DNA from: Hyphomicrobiales bacterium
GTDB taxonomy: Bacteria; Pseudomonadota; Alphaproteobacteria; Rhizobiales; Xanthobacteraceae
Reading direction: 5' to 3'
Assembly (NCBI GenBank): GCA_026400425.1
Contig: JAPLPC010000198.1
Location: 1 to 5,698, forward strand
Length of the DNA: 5,698 nucleotides
Part shown: positions 1 through 5,697 of the stretch, in pieces
Numbering within the stretch: the first letter of the stretch is position 1
How the letters are laid out: each line of letters opens with the position of its first letter
Notes under the pieces: model-generated
What the model was told of the DNA's origin: nothing
The model's database searches: none
What the model saw: only the letters and a program-made list of their open reading frames with translations
Made by a program: the position numbers and the translations under genes

Positions 1-1
1 T

Positions 2-514
2 CTTACGACTCTCGTCGAGAACGGTGGCTTCAGGCTGGATCTCTACTATCGCATTTCGCCAATCGTCATCGAGCTTCCGCCGCTTCGTGACCGTCTCGAG
101 GACATCTCCGCCCTCGCCGAAAAGTTCCTGCGCGACATCGCATACCGGCATGCCCGTCCCGTTCCCGAGTTCGGTCCCGACGCGATTGCGCAACTTGTTG
201 ATCGGGCTTGGCCGGGCAACGTACGGCAGCTTCAGCACGAAGTCGAACGTGCGTTCGCGTTCTGCGACGGAGACACGATAACGACGTCAGATCTTTCTGA
301 TGTGCCTCGTCGTGTCTCCGCAGTCGTCCCCCCGATAGCGGCGGAGGAGCAGCCGGCCCGGGAGCTCAAGGACATCGTGGCGGATGTTCAGAGTGAGGAG
401 ATTAGGGAGGCGCTCGCTGCATGCAACGGCAATAAGAAGAAGGCCGCCGAACTGCTCGGTATCTCACGCTCCTTCCTCTACAAAAAGCTCGCCGAGATGG
501 ACCGGACGGACTGA
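2..514 (+). CDS. Sigma-54-dependent transcriptional activator, C-terminal part (5' end outside window)
   Basis: The frame is open from the left edge, so only the last 170 residues are visible. They contain the end of the AAA+ sigma-54 interaction domain: FRLDLYYRI (visible residues 10-18), PLRDR (27-31) and the sensor II motif WPGNVRQL (70-77). A linker follows, then a Fis-type helix-turn-helix near the C-terminus, with GNKKKAAELLGISRSFLYKKL-like spacing (about 143-163). These motifs define bacterial enhancer-binding proteins, which bind upstream DNA and use ATP hydrolysis to open sigma-54 promoters. The N-terminal sensory domain is missing, so the inducer cannot be guessed. The HTH has the usual Fis-like form and looks intact. 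The gene converges on the substrate-binding protein gene. Two -24/-12 promoters lie about 1.3-1.4 kb away, and I infer that they are its targets. The family call is very secure; the target assignment is not proven. Confidence 0.95.
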   Translation, partial: LTTLVENGGFRLDLYYRISPIVIELPPLRDRLEDISALAEKFLRDIAYRHARPVPEFGPDAIAQLVDRAWPGNVRQLQHEVERAFAFCDGDTITTSDLSDVPRRVSAVVPPIAAEEQPARELKDIVADVQSEEIREALAACNGNKKKAAELLGISRSFLYKKLAEMDRTD

Positions 515-525
515 CCGTCCGGTCC
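499..525. terminator. Hairpin at the convergent junction, possible bidirectional terminator
   Basis: A perfect 11-bp inverted repeat (GGACCGGACGG / CCGTCCGGTCC) encloses the 5-nt loop ACTGA, which contains the TGA stop of the activator gene. It lies between two converging genes. No T-run follows directly on the plus strand. On the minus strand a TTTTT run occurs about 12 nt beyond the stem, inside the activator's coding end. The stem is strong but the U-tract is poor, so it may act as a weak or bidirectional terminator or as an RNA 3'-end stabiliser. Confidence 0.55.
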
Positions 526-534
526 GCATTCGCG

Positions 535-1746
535 TCACTTCTTCAGCAGCGGGCATTCGCTTTCCGAAAGCGGTCGGTATGCCTGCTCGGCCGGGATCGT
601 CGATACGACGTTCATGAGGTCCCACTCGCCTTTCGATTGCGAGGGCTTCTTCGCCTGAAGCAGATACATGTCGCGCATCATCCGACCATCGTCTCGAATC
701 GATCCATTCTTCGTCATGAAGTCGTTCACCGGCAGCTTTTTCATCGCTACCACAACAGCCTTGGCTTCGTCGGTACCCGCAGCCTTGACTGCCTTGAGGT
801 AGTGCAGGGCCGCGCTGTAGATGCCGGCCTGGAAGGACGTTGGAGGCTTGCCGTTGTGGCGCTCCGCGAAGCGCTTCGAGAACGCCCTGGTGTCCTCATT
901 CTGATCCCAGTAGAAGGCTTCGGTGAAGAGCAAGCCCTGTGCGGTCTTGAGGCCGAGCGTGTGGATGTCGGTGAGCAGGACAAGCATTCCTGCGAGTTTC
1001 TGCCCACCATCCACGACGCCGAACTCCGAAGCCGTCTTGATAGCGTTTATGGTATCAGCGCCGGCATTGGCGAGGCCGATCACTTCCGCCTTTGACGATT
1101 GAGCCTGCAGCAGGAACGACGAGAAGTCCGACGAATTGAGCGGCGCGCGCACCGATCCGACGACCTTTCCTCCCTTTTTCTTGACAACGGCTGCGGTATC
1201 CTGCTCGAGCGAGTGGCCGAACGCATAGTCGGCCGTCAGGAAGAACCAGCTATCGCCGCCACCGCGTGACATGACGGCGCTCGCGGTGCCGTTGGCGAGT
1301 GCGTAGGTGTCGTAGACCCAATGCATTCCGAGGGGCGAGCAGGATTTCCCCGTCAAGACGGTCGAGCCCGCCGAAGTCGTGATTGCGATCCGGTTCTTCT
1401 CCTGCGTGATCCCCTGAACCGCAAGGGCGACGGCCGAGTTGCCGAGGCCCATGATGACGTCGACATTTTCCGTATCGTACCAGCGCCGCGCAACTGCGAG
1501 ACCTACATCGGCCTTGTTCTGCAGATCGCCAGCGATCACCTCGATCTTCTTGCCGGCCACCGTGCCACCGAAGTCCTCCACCGCCATCCTTACTGCAACG
1601 GCGTCTCCCGGCCCCTGAATATCGGCATAAGGCCCGGACATGTCATCAAGGACACCGATCTTCACAACATCGGCGGAGATCTGCGCTGTAGCGGCGCAAG
1701 GCATGCTGAGTAGCAGTGCGGTGGCAAATATTGTTGGATATCTCAT
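535..1746 (-). CDS. ABC transporter substrate-binding protein, LivK / branched-chain amino acid type (Peripla_BP_6)
   Basis: This 403-residue protein has a short export signal: one Arg at residue 2, a hydrophobic core at 5-15, and likely cleavage after ATA at 19-21. The mature protein begins near QISADVVKIGVLDDMSGPY, the typical opening of type I periplasmic binding proteins of the LivK group. Further family features are the ITTSAGSTVLTG segment (121-132, expected ligand loop) and TADYAFG (171-177). Cys136 and Cys398 could form a disulfide (inference). A Shine-Dalgarno GGGAGGGA lies just upstream of the ATG, and a sigma-54 promoter lies 35 nt further up. Relatives bind branched-chain amino acids, but also aromatic acids, amides and other carboxylates, so the ligand is unknown. 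No LivH/M permease or LivG/F ATPase lies alongside, so the gene appears to be monocistronic and must use transporter parts encoded elsewhere. Confidence 0.93.
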   Translation of the reverse strand: MRYPTIFATALLLSMPCAATAQISADVVKIGVLDDMSGPYADIQGPGDAVAVRMAVEDFGGTVAGKKIEVIAGDLQNKADVGLAVARRWYDTENVDVIMGLGNSAVALAVQGITQEKNRIAITTSAGSTVLTGKSCSPLGMHWVYDTYALANGTASAVMSRGGGDSWFFLTADYAFGHSLEQDTAAVVKKKGGKVVGSVRAPLNSSDFSSFLLQAQSSKAEVIGLANAGADTINAIKTASEFGVVDGGQKLAGMLVLLTDIHTLGLKTAQGLLFTEAFYWDQNEDTRAFSKRFAERHNGKPPTSFQAGIYSAALHYLKAVKAAGTDEAKAVVVAMKKLPVNDFMTKNGSIRDDGRMMRDMYLLQAKKPSQSKGEWDLMNVVSTIPAEQAYRPLSESECPLLKK

Positions 1747-1764
1747 TTTCAGTCCCTCCCATTA

Positions 1765-1785
1765 TTGCTCGGAACAAATGAGCAA
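1765..1785. repeat. Short inverted repeat overlapping the -12 element
   Basis: TTGCTC and GAGCAA are perfect 6-bp inverted arms separated by 9 nt. The right arm is the -12 box of the minus-strand sigma-54 promoter, and the left arm lies around the predicted start of transcription. It could be a repressor operator or a leader hairpin, but arms this short can easily arise by chance. Confidence 0.3.
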
Positions 1786-1796
1786 GACCGATGCCA
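1782..1796 (-). promoter_or_regulatory. Sigma-54 (-24/-12) promoter of the substrate-binding protein gene
   Basis: Read on the minus strand, the sequence is TGGCATCGGTCTTGC followed by T. The invariant GG (1795-1794) and GC (1783-1782) are separated by exactly 10 nt, and the fit to the consensus TGGCAC-N5-TTGCW is very good. Transcription would start near 1770, giving a leader of about 24 nt that carries the GGGAGGGA ribosome binding site. It mirrors the promoter on the other side of the intergenic region. Confidence 0.8.
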
Positions 1797-1862
1797 CGCA
1801 ATTCTTCAGACGGAGCGGCGCCGATTTCTCGATCTGCGGGAGCGCGAGTGACCGCATCAAAG

Positions 1863-1885
1863 ACACGTGTGTTCTACGAATACAC
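1863..1885. promoter_or_regulatory. Candidate enhancer (upstream activator) site between the divergent promoters
   Basis: Two overlapping dyads are present. ACACGTGT (1863-1870) is a perfect palindrome. GTGTGTTC-TAC-GAATACAC (1867-1885) is an imperfect 19-bp inverted repeat matching at 7 of 8 arm positions. The larger dyad is centred about 87 bp upstream of the predicted plus-strand start and about 106 bp upstream of the minus-strand start, a normal distance for a sigma-54 activator site. I infer binding by the Fis-type activator. No second clear copy was found, although such sites often occur in pairs. Confidence 0.5.
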
Positions 1886-1936
1886 TCCTTTCAAGCATGG
1901 GCATCGATGGATGAAGACGTGGCGGGCGCGCTCCGT

Positions 1937-1952
1937 TGGCATAAGCCTTGCT
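1937..1952 (+). promoter_or_regulatory. Sigma-54 (-24/-12) promoter of the MaoC-type hydratase gene
   Basis: The sequence TGGCATAAGCCTTGCT has GG (1938-1939) and GC (1950-1951) separated by exactly 10 nt and closely matches the sigma-54 consensus. Transcription would start near 1963, leaving a leader of about 24 nt. This rules out the in-frame upstream TTG at 1948 as the start codon and supports the ATG at 1987. Confidence 0.82.
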
Positions 1953-1969
1953 GCCCGTACGGCTCTATC

Positions 1970-1977
1970 GGGAGGAA
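1970..1977 (+). promoter_or_regulatory. Ribosome binding site deciding the MaoC start
   Basis: GGGAGGAA lies 9 nt upstream of the ATG at 1987 and just downstream of the predicted transcription start. No comparable site precedes the upstream TTG or the downstream in-frame ATG at 2005. Confidence 0.7.
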
Positions 1978-1986
1978 CGAGCCAAG

Positions 1987-2445
1987 ATGCAAAAACCACG
2001 TGGGATGTATTTCGAGGATTTCGAGATCGGGCAGACGCTGGTTACGCCAGCCCGCACCATAACGTCGACTGACATCGTCAACTTTGCGTGCCTGTCCGGC
2101 GACTTCAACGAGGTGCACACGAATTTCGAATACTGCAAGACGACGCAATTTGGCGAGCCCATCGCCCATGGGCCGCTGATCTATGCCGTAGCCGGAGGCC
2201 TGACTTATGCGAGCGGCATTAATGACGGGACATTGCTCGCATTGCTTGAAATCAAGAGCTGGAAAATGCTGGCGCCCGTGAAGCATGGCGACACGATCCA
2301 GGTGCACGCCACCGTGACTGACATCCGCCCCTCCAGCAAGCCGGACCGCGGGGCCGTCACCTTGGATCGCAAGATCCGAAATCAGTCCGGAGAGGACGTG
2401 CAGCAGATGATCGCCACACTACTGTATCGACGTCGCCCAGGATAA
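1987..2445 (+). CDS. MaoC family (R)-specific enoyl-CoA hydratase / dehydratase
   Basis: This is a 152-residue single hot-dog-fold protein, the usual length for stand-alone MaoC-like hydratases. The hydratase motif reads FACLSGDFNEVH (residues 33-44) and includes the expected catalytic pair Asp39 and His44. IAHGPL follows at 59-64. The motif usually reads GDxNPxH; here Glu42 replaces the proline, as in several MaoC relatives that act on substituted enoyl-CoAs. The N-terminal MYFEDFEIGQ is a typical MaoC opening. The likely reaction is reversible addition of water to a 2-enoyl-CoA in the cytoplasm. The start was chosen from the ribosome binding site and promoter position. The gene stands alone between its own promoter and a terminator, but its product would fit after the acyl-CoA dehydrogenase encoded in the opposing operon. 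The exact substrate is not readable. Confidence 0.92.
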   Translation: MQKPRGMYFEDFEIGQTLVTPARTITSTDIVNFACLSGDFNEVHTNFEYCKTTQFGEPIAHGPLIYAVAGGLTYASGINDGTLLALLEIKSWKMLAPVKHGDTIQVHATVTDIRPSSKPDRGAVTLDRKIRNQSGEDVQQMIATLLYRRRPG

Positions 2446-2453
2446 TGTGAATC

Positions 2454-2486
2454 CGGTCGTCTGCCACACGGCAGACGACCGCTTTT
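2454..2486 (+). terminator. Rho-independent terminator after the MaoC gene
   Basis: A perfect 12-bp stem, CGGTCGTCTGCC / GGCAGACGACCG (2454-2465 and 2470-2481), encloses the loop ACAC and is followed by CTTTT. It begins 8 nt after the MaoC stop codon. The T-run is short but the stem is very stable. The opposing operon ends just beyond it at 2489. On that strand the stem is not followed by a T-run, so it works best for the plus strand. Confidence 0.85.
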
Positions 2487-2488
2487 CG

Positions 2489-3475
2489 TCATTCAGATCT
2501 CAAGCCGGCCGATCGGATGACGTCGCCCCACATCTTCGTTTCGTCTGCCAGCAGGGTTCCGAGCTCGCGCGGTCCTCCCGATAGCACGGTTACGCCTCGC
2601 TCCTTCATTTTCGCGCGTAGTGCTGGGTCTTCCAGGGCGACGCGGAGCGCTGCAGCGAGCCTCTCGACGATGGGCGACGGTGTGCCGGCTCGCACGAACA
2701 AGGCCTGCCAGAAGACGCTGCGGAAACCAGGCAGCAGACGCGCGACGGACGGCGCATCCGGGAACAGCGAGATCGGCTCTGCCGACGTCACCGCGAGAAC
2801 ACGGGCCGCCTTTTGCTCCACGACCGGGATGACGTCCTGAGGGGTCGCAAACGTGGCGTCTAGGCGACCGGCGATTATGTCGACGACCGCTGGCGCTGCG
2901 CCCCGATAGGGGATGTGAGCGAGTTGCACGCCAGCGCGACGGTTGAACATCTCAAGTATGAGATGATTGACGGATCCGTTGCCAGAACTGGCGACGTTCA
3001 GCTGCCCCGGCTTGGCCTTTGCGAGCGCAACGAACTCATCAAGCGTTTTTGCCGGCACGCCACTGCTGACCATCAGTACGAATGGCGACTCGCACATCAG
3101 GCCGACCGGCGAGAGCTCGTTCATCGGATCTTTTGGAGTCCAGCCCGGCTGCAATGTCGGATTAATCGCAAGGCTGGGTGTCCCCAAGAGTACAGTATAG
3201 CCATCTGGATCGGACTGAGCCACGGCGGTCGAAGCGACGCCTGTCGCGGCACCCGTCTTATTCTCGATAATGATCGGCTGGCCGAGATCGCGGCTCATCC
3301 TCTCGGCCACGAGCCGGGTCGTGACGTCGGTGAGGCCTCCAGCCGCATAGCCGACCACGAAACGGATCGGCCTGTCTGGGTAAGAGGCCTGGGCTGCTGC
3401 CGGCGCGACATGGACTGTCACAGCGTAAAGCAGACTCAAGAGCGCTGAAGCTCCACGTATACTTGTCATCCGCAT
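2489..3475 (-). CDS. Tripartite tricarboxylate transporter substrate-binding protein (Bug / TctC family)
   Basis: This 328-residue protein has the usual length for the Bug family. A signal peptide covers roughly residues 1-28, with likely cleavage after APAAA. The mature protein shows the family hallmarks in order: YPDRPIRFVVGYAAGGLTD (32-50), LGQPIIIENKTGAATG (64-79), DPDGYTVLLGTP (89-100), VASSGNGSVNHL (161-172), HIPYRGAAPAVVDIIAGRLD (187-206). Family members bind carboxylates such as citrate, glutarate or aromatic acids in the periplasm. A strong GGGGAGGA site lies 5 nt before the ATG at 3475 and favours that start over the ATG two codons later. It is the last gene of the minus-strand operon, 28 nt after the dehydrogenase. 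No TctA or TctB membrane gene is visible, which is common for this family. The ligand is unknown and is inferred to be the operon's substrate or a related acid. Confidence 0.95.
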   Translation of the reverse strand: MRMTSIRGASALLSLLYAVTVHVAPAAAQASYPDRPIRFVVGYAAGGLTDVTTRLVAERMSRDLGQPIIIENKTGAATGVASTAVAQSDPDGYTVLLGTPSLAINPTLQPGWTPKDPMNELSPVGLMCESPFVLMVSSGVPAKTLDEFVALAKAKPGQLNVASSGNGSVNHLILEMFNRRAGVQLAHIPYRGAAPAVVDIIAGRLDATFATPQDVIPVVEQKAARVLAVTSAEPISLFPDAPSVARLLPGFRSVFWQALFVRAGTPSPIVERLAAALRVALEDPALRAKMKERGVTVLSGGPRELGTLLADETKMWGDVIRSAGLRSE

Positions 3476-3503
3476 GATATTCCTCCCCTTTCGTTTCCCG
3501 TTC

Positions 3504-4649
3504 TCAAAGACCCATTTCCTTCGCCACGACGTTCCTCAGAATGTCGCTGGTACCGCCACCGATCGGGCCCAGCCGGGTGTCGCGGAATATCCGCTGCATG
3601 TCCCCGGCGACGTATCCGCTGCCGGCAAAGATAGACATGCCCAAATCGGCCACTTTCCAGGCATTTTCCGCCGCCACCGTCTTGGCGATCGCCGTATCGG
3701 CCACGGCGTCGATGCCGGCGTCCAGCTTCGCGGCGGTACGAAAGGTCGTGGCACGGGCGGATTCCGTCAGCATCCTCATTTCGGCGAGACGATGTGCGAT
3801 GACCTGATATTGGTGCAGAGACTTTCCGAAGGCCGAGCGCTCCATGGCGAACGACTTGGCAATCTCCACAACCTTTAATGCTTGTCCACCACTCGCGGCG
3901 GCGAGCACGATGCGTTCGAGATTGAGGCCACGCATCAACAGCTTCCAGCCCTTGTTTTCCTCACCGAGCAGGTTCCGCTTCGGCACGCGCACGTCGTCGA
4001 AGAAGACCTCGTTGATCAAGGTCGTCCTGCTTCCCAGAGGATCCAGGTTGCGAACTTCGATACCAGCGGATTTCGCATCGACGAGAAACATGCTGAGCCC
4101 GTGGCGTCCGGCTCCCGGATCGGTCTTGGCGCTCACCACCATGAGATCGGCCACATGGGCGTTGGTGATGAAAACTTTCTGACCGCGAATGACGTAGTCG
4201 TCGCCGTCGCGGATGGCCCGTGTCCTGATGCCGGCTGCGTCCGAACCGCCGGACGGTTCGGTATAGCAGATCGCCATCTTCACCTTACCTGCGATGATCT
4301 CCGGAATGTAGGCACGCTTATGCTCCTCGCTCGCGCCGTGGCGCAGTGCCGCCCCACCGTAGATCGTGGGCCCCAGATAGGCGGTCGAAAGCCCCTTGTG
4401 ATAGTAGGCGAGAGCCTCGAGCAACACGACCAGGTCCATGAATGAGCAATTGGTGCCTCCATGTTCCTCCTCGAACGGAAGCGCAAACCAGCCGGCTCTG
4501 GCCAGTTCGAGATGCGCCTCATCCGGGTAAGCGGATCGCGCTTCATGATCGTCGATCGCAGAGGCGGGAAATATCCGCTCCAGAAGCCGAAGAACATTGT
4601 CCCTCATCAGCACCTGGTCGGTCGAAAATCCGAATGTATCGTATGGCAT
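3504..4649 (-). CDS. Acyl-CoA dehydrogenase (isovaleryl-CoA-dehydrogenase-like catalytic layout)
   Basis: This 381-residue flavoenzyme has the full family length. Features in order are the N-terminal helical domain, CYTEPSGGSD (128-137), KVFITNAHVADLMVVSAKTD (158-177), RSAFGKSLHQYQ (271-282), GSGY (343-346) and GGGTSDILRN (364-373). It would oxidise an acyl-CoA to the 2-enoyl-CoA and pass electrons to ETF. The C-terminal glutamate of the medium-chain type (YEGT) is absent and the site reads GGGT. Glu245 in GLNLERIVLA sits where isovaleryl-CoA dehydrogenase keeps its catalytic glutamate, which hints at a branched substrate. The open frame runs upstream to 5000, but that stretch overlaps the thiolase gene in another frame and shows no family similarity. 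The ATG at 4649 has AAGGA 6 nt upstream and lies 13 nt after the thiolase stop. Confidence 0.95.
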   Translation of the reverse strand: MPYDTFGFSTDQVLMRDNVLRLLERIFPASAIDDHEARSAYPDEAHLELARAGWFALPFEEEHGGTNCSFMDLVVLLEALAYYHKGLSTAYLGPTIYGGAALRHGASEEHKRAYIPEIIAGKVKMAICYTEPSGGSDAAGIRTRAIRDGDDYVIRGQKVFITNAHVADLMVVSAKTDPGAGRHGLSMFLVDAKSAGIEVRNLDPLGSRTTLINEVFFDDVRVPKRNLLGEENKGWKLLMRGLNLERIVLAAASGGQALKVVEIAKSFAMERSAFGKSLHQYQVIAHRLAEMRMLTESARATTFRTAAKLDAGIDAVADTAIAKTVAAENAWKVADLGMSIFAGSGYVAGDMQRIFRDTRLGPIGGGTSDILRNVVAKEMGL

Positions 4650-4655
4650 GACTAA

Positions 4656-4660
4656 TCCTT
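4656..4660 (-). promoter_or_regulatory. Ribosome binding site deciding the dehydrogenase start
   Basis: Read on the minus strand, AAGGA lies 6 nt before the ATG at 4649, inside the 13-nt gap after the thiolase-like stop codon. It supports tight translational spacing and rules out the much longer upstream reading frame. Confidence 0.7.
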
Positions 4661-4662
4661 CT

Positions 4663-5697
4663 TCAGCGCCGGTCACGGCCCAAGAGCAGCGTGCAATGCG
4701 ACGACATGATGCCGCCCTCGCTATGGATGAGCGCGAGGTCGCGCTTTGCGACCTGACGAGCGCCACATTCACCACGCAGCTGCCGAACGGCCTCGATAAC
4801 CCCGAACAAACCTCCCGCGGCGCCTGCGTGAGCGTGCGACAGCATCCCGCCGTGAGTATTGATGGGGAGCTTTGCGTCGAACGCGGCATGTCCTTCTGCA
4901 AAATGCAGGCCCGCCTCGCCGCGCCCGCAGAGGCCGACTTCCTCTGCCTCGATGATCGGCACGATGCTGAAACAATCGTACAGTTCGGCGAAATCGACAT
5001 CGTCCGGACTCACGCCCGCCATGTCATATGCGATCTTGCTCGACACGGAAGCACCGAACTCCGTCAGGCTGGGAGCGGCGATGAGATGCTCATGCGTGTG
5101 GTGCTCACCAAGCCCGAACAGCCACGCCGGTGCCTTGCGTTGATCTTTCGCCAGATCCGGATGAGCAACGACGATCGCGCCGCCCGCATCCGAGATCAGA
5201 CAGCAGTCGAGTACGCCAAGCGGATCGGATATCCGCTTGGCAGCGAGCACGTCCGAGACCTCGATGGGTGTACGCATATGAGCATTCGGGTGTAGCGCCG
5301 CGTGTCTGCGCGACTGCACCGCGACTGCTGCCATCTGCTCGGAGGTGATGCCATATTCATGCATGTAGCGATTGGCGACGAGGCCGTAGAGCGAGGGGAT
5401 GAAGGCTCCGTAGGGAGCCTCGAAATAGGGATGGCCGACCGCGGCCAGTGCCGAGACCGCCTGATCGCGCGACAGACCGGTCGCTCTGTTCTCGCCGGCA
5501 CAGATGAGAATGGCGCGTGCACGACCGGCCGCAATGGCGGCCGCCGCGTGCCCGATCATAGCCGCTGGCGACGCGCCCCCGACAACGATGGACGCGCACA
5601 GATTTGGCTTGAGGCCGAGATATTCAGCCAGGACTGATCCCAGCATGAAATACGGTTCGGTAAAGGAATAGGCCGTAAAAAGACCGTCGATATCCGC
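4663..5697 (-). CDS. Thiolase-fold acyltransferase-like protein, SCP2/Ltp type (N-terminus outside window)
   Basis: The frame is open to the right edge, and 344 residues are visible. The ATG at 5646 is internal: 17 further codons upstream continue the family sequence (DGLFTAYSFTEPYFMLGSV). About 40 N-terminal residues are probably missing. Counting from that Met, GGASPAAMIGHAA (23-35) stands where thiolases carry the nucleophile Cys, and by motif alignment the position is Ala25, next to Ser26. ELYDCFSIVP (221-230) is typical of SCP2-type thiolases and lipid-transfer-protein homologues. NTHGGMLSHAHAGAAGG (263-279) replaces the usual NxxGGxxxGHPxGATG, and the end reads EGGIMSSHC rather than CxGGG. 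The fold is secure, but a normal beta-ketothiolase reaction is doubtful. Relatives often work with a DUF35 OB-fold partner, and some are aldolases that shorten steroid side chains. It is the first visible gene of the operon. Confidence 0.88.
   Translation of the reverse strand, partial: ADIDGLFTAYSFTEPYFMLGSVLAEYLGLKPNLCASIVVGGASPAAMIGHAAAAIAAGRARAILICAGENRATGLSRDQAVSALAAVGHPYFEAPYGAFIPSLYGLVANRYMHEYGITSEQMAAVAVQSRRHAALHPNAHMRTPIEVSDVLAAKRISDPLGVLDCCLISDAGGAIVVAHPDLAKDQRKAPAWLFGLGEHHTHEHLIAAPSLTEFGASVSSKIAYDMAGVSPDDVDFAELYDCFSIVPIIEAEEVGLCGRGEAGLHFAEGHAAFDAKLPINTHGGMLSHAHAGAAGGLFGVIEAVRQLRGECGARQVAKRDLALIHSEGGIMSSHCTLLLGRDRR

Larger units (their letters stand above)
1747..1986. other. Divergent intergenic regulatory region
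   Basis: This 240-bp region has no credible gene of its own. It holds two opposed -24/-12 promoters, a central palindromic site and a ribosome binding site at each edge. The two halves are arranged symmetrically about position 1866.5. Short palindromes CGGCGCCG (1816-1823) and CATCGATG (1902-1909) are also present without an obvious role. The open frames that cross the region lack ribosome binding sites and family resemblance. Confidence 0.8.

Noticed and set aside
24..281. A small plus-strand open frame at the left edge
   Set aside because: The other plus-strand frame encodes clear sigma-54 activator motifs over the same bases.
1855..1867. A possible IHF site (CATCAAAGACACG) in the intergenic region
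   Set aside because: The first half resembles WATCAA, but the TTR half of the consensus is missing.
1948..1986. An upstream TTG start giving the MaoC protein 13 extra residues
   Set aside because: The TTG is the -12 box of the predicted promoter and would lie upstream of the transcript start. The ATG at 1987 has a good Shine-Dalgarno sequence.
1640..2307. Overlapping open frames on both strands across the divergent intergenic region (about 93-140 residues)
   Set aside because: They overlap well-supported genes or promoter elements, lack ribosome binding sites and resemble no family.
2915..3448. A 177-residue open frame antisense to the Bug-family gene
   Set aside because: This is a typical antisense shadow in GC-rich DNA, with no domain features and a strong real gene on the other strand.
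3882..4445. A 187-residue open frame antisense to the acyl-CoA dehydrogenase
   Set aside because: It is explained as a codon-bias shadow of the dehydrogenase gene, with no recognisable motif.
4650..5000. A 117-residue in-frame extension upstream of the acyl-CoA dehydrogenase start
   Set aside because: It overlaps the thiolase-like coding region in another frame, has no dehydrogenase-like sequence, and the ATG at 4649 has its own ribosome binding site.
4597..5295. A 232-residue open frame antisense to the thiolase-like gene and the dehydrogenase start
   Set aside because: It spans two real genes on the opposite strand and its sequence has no family character.
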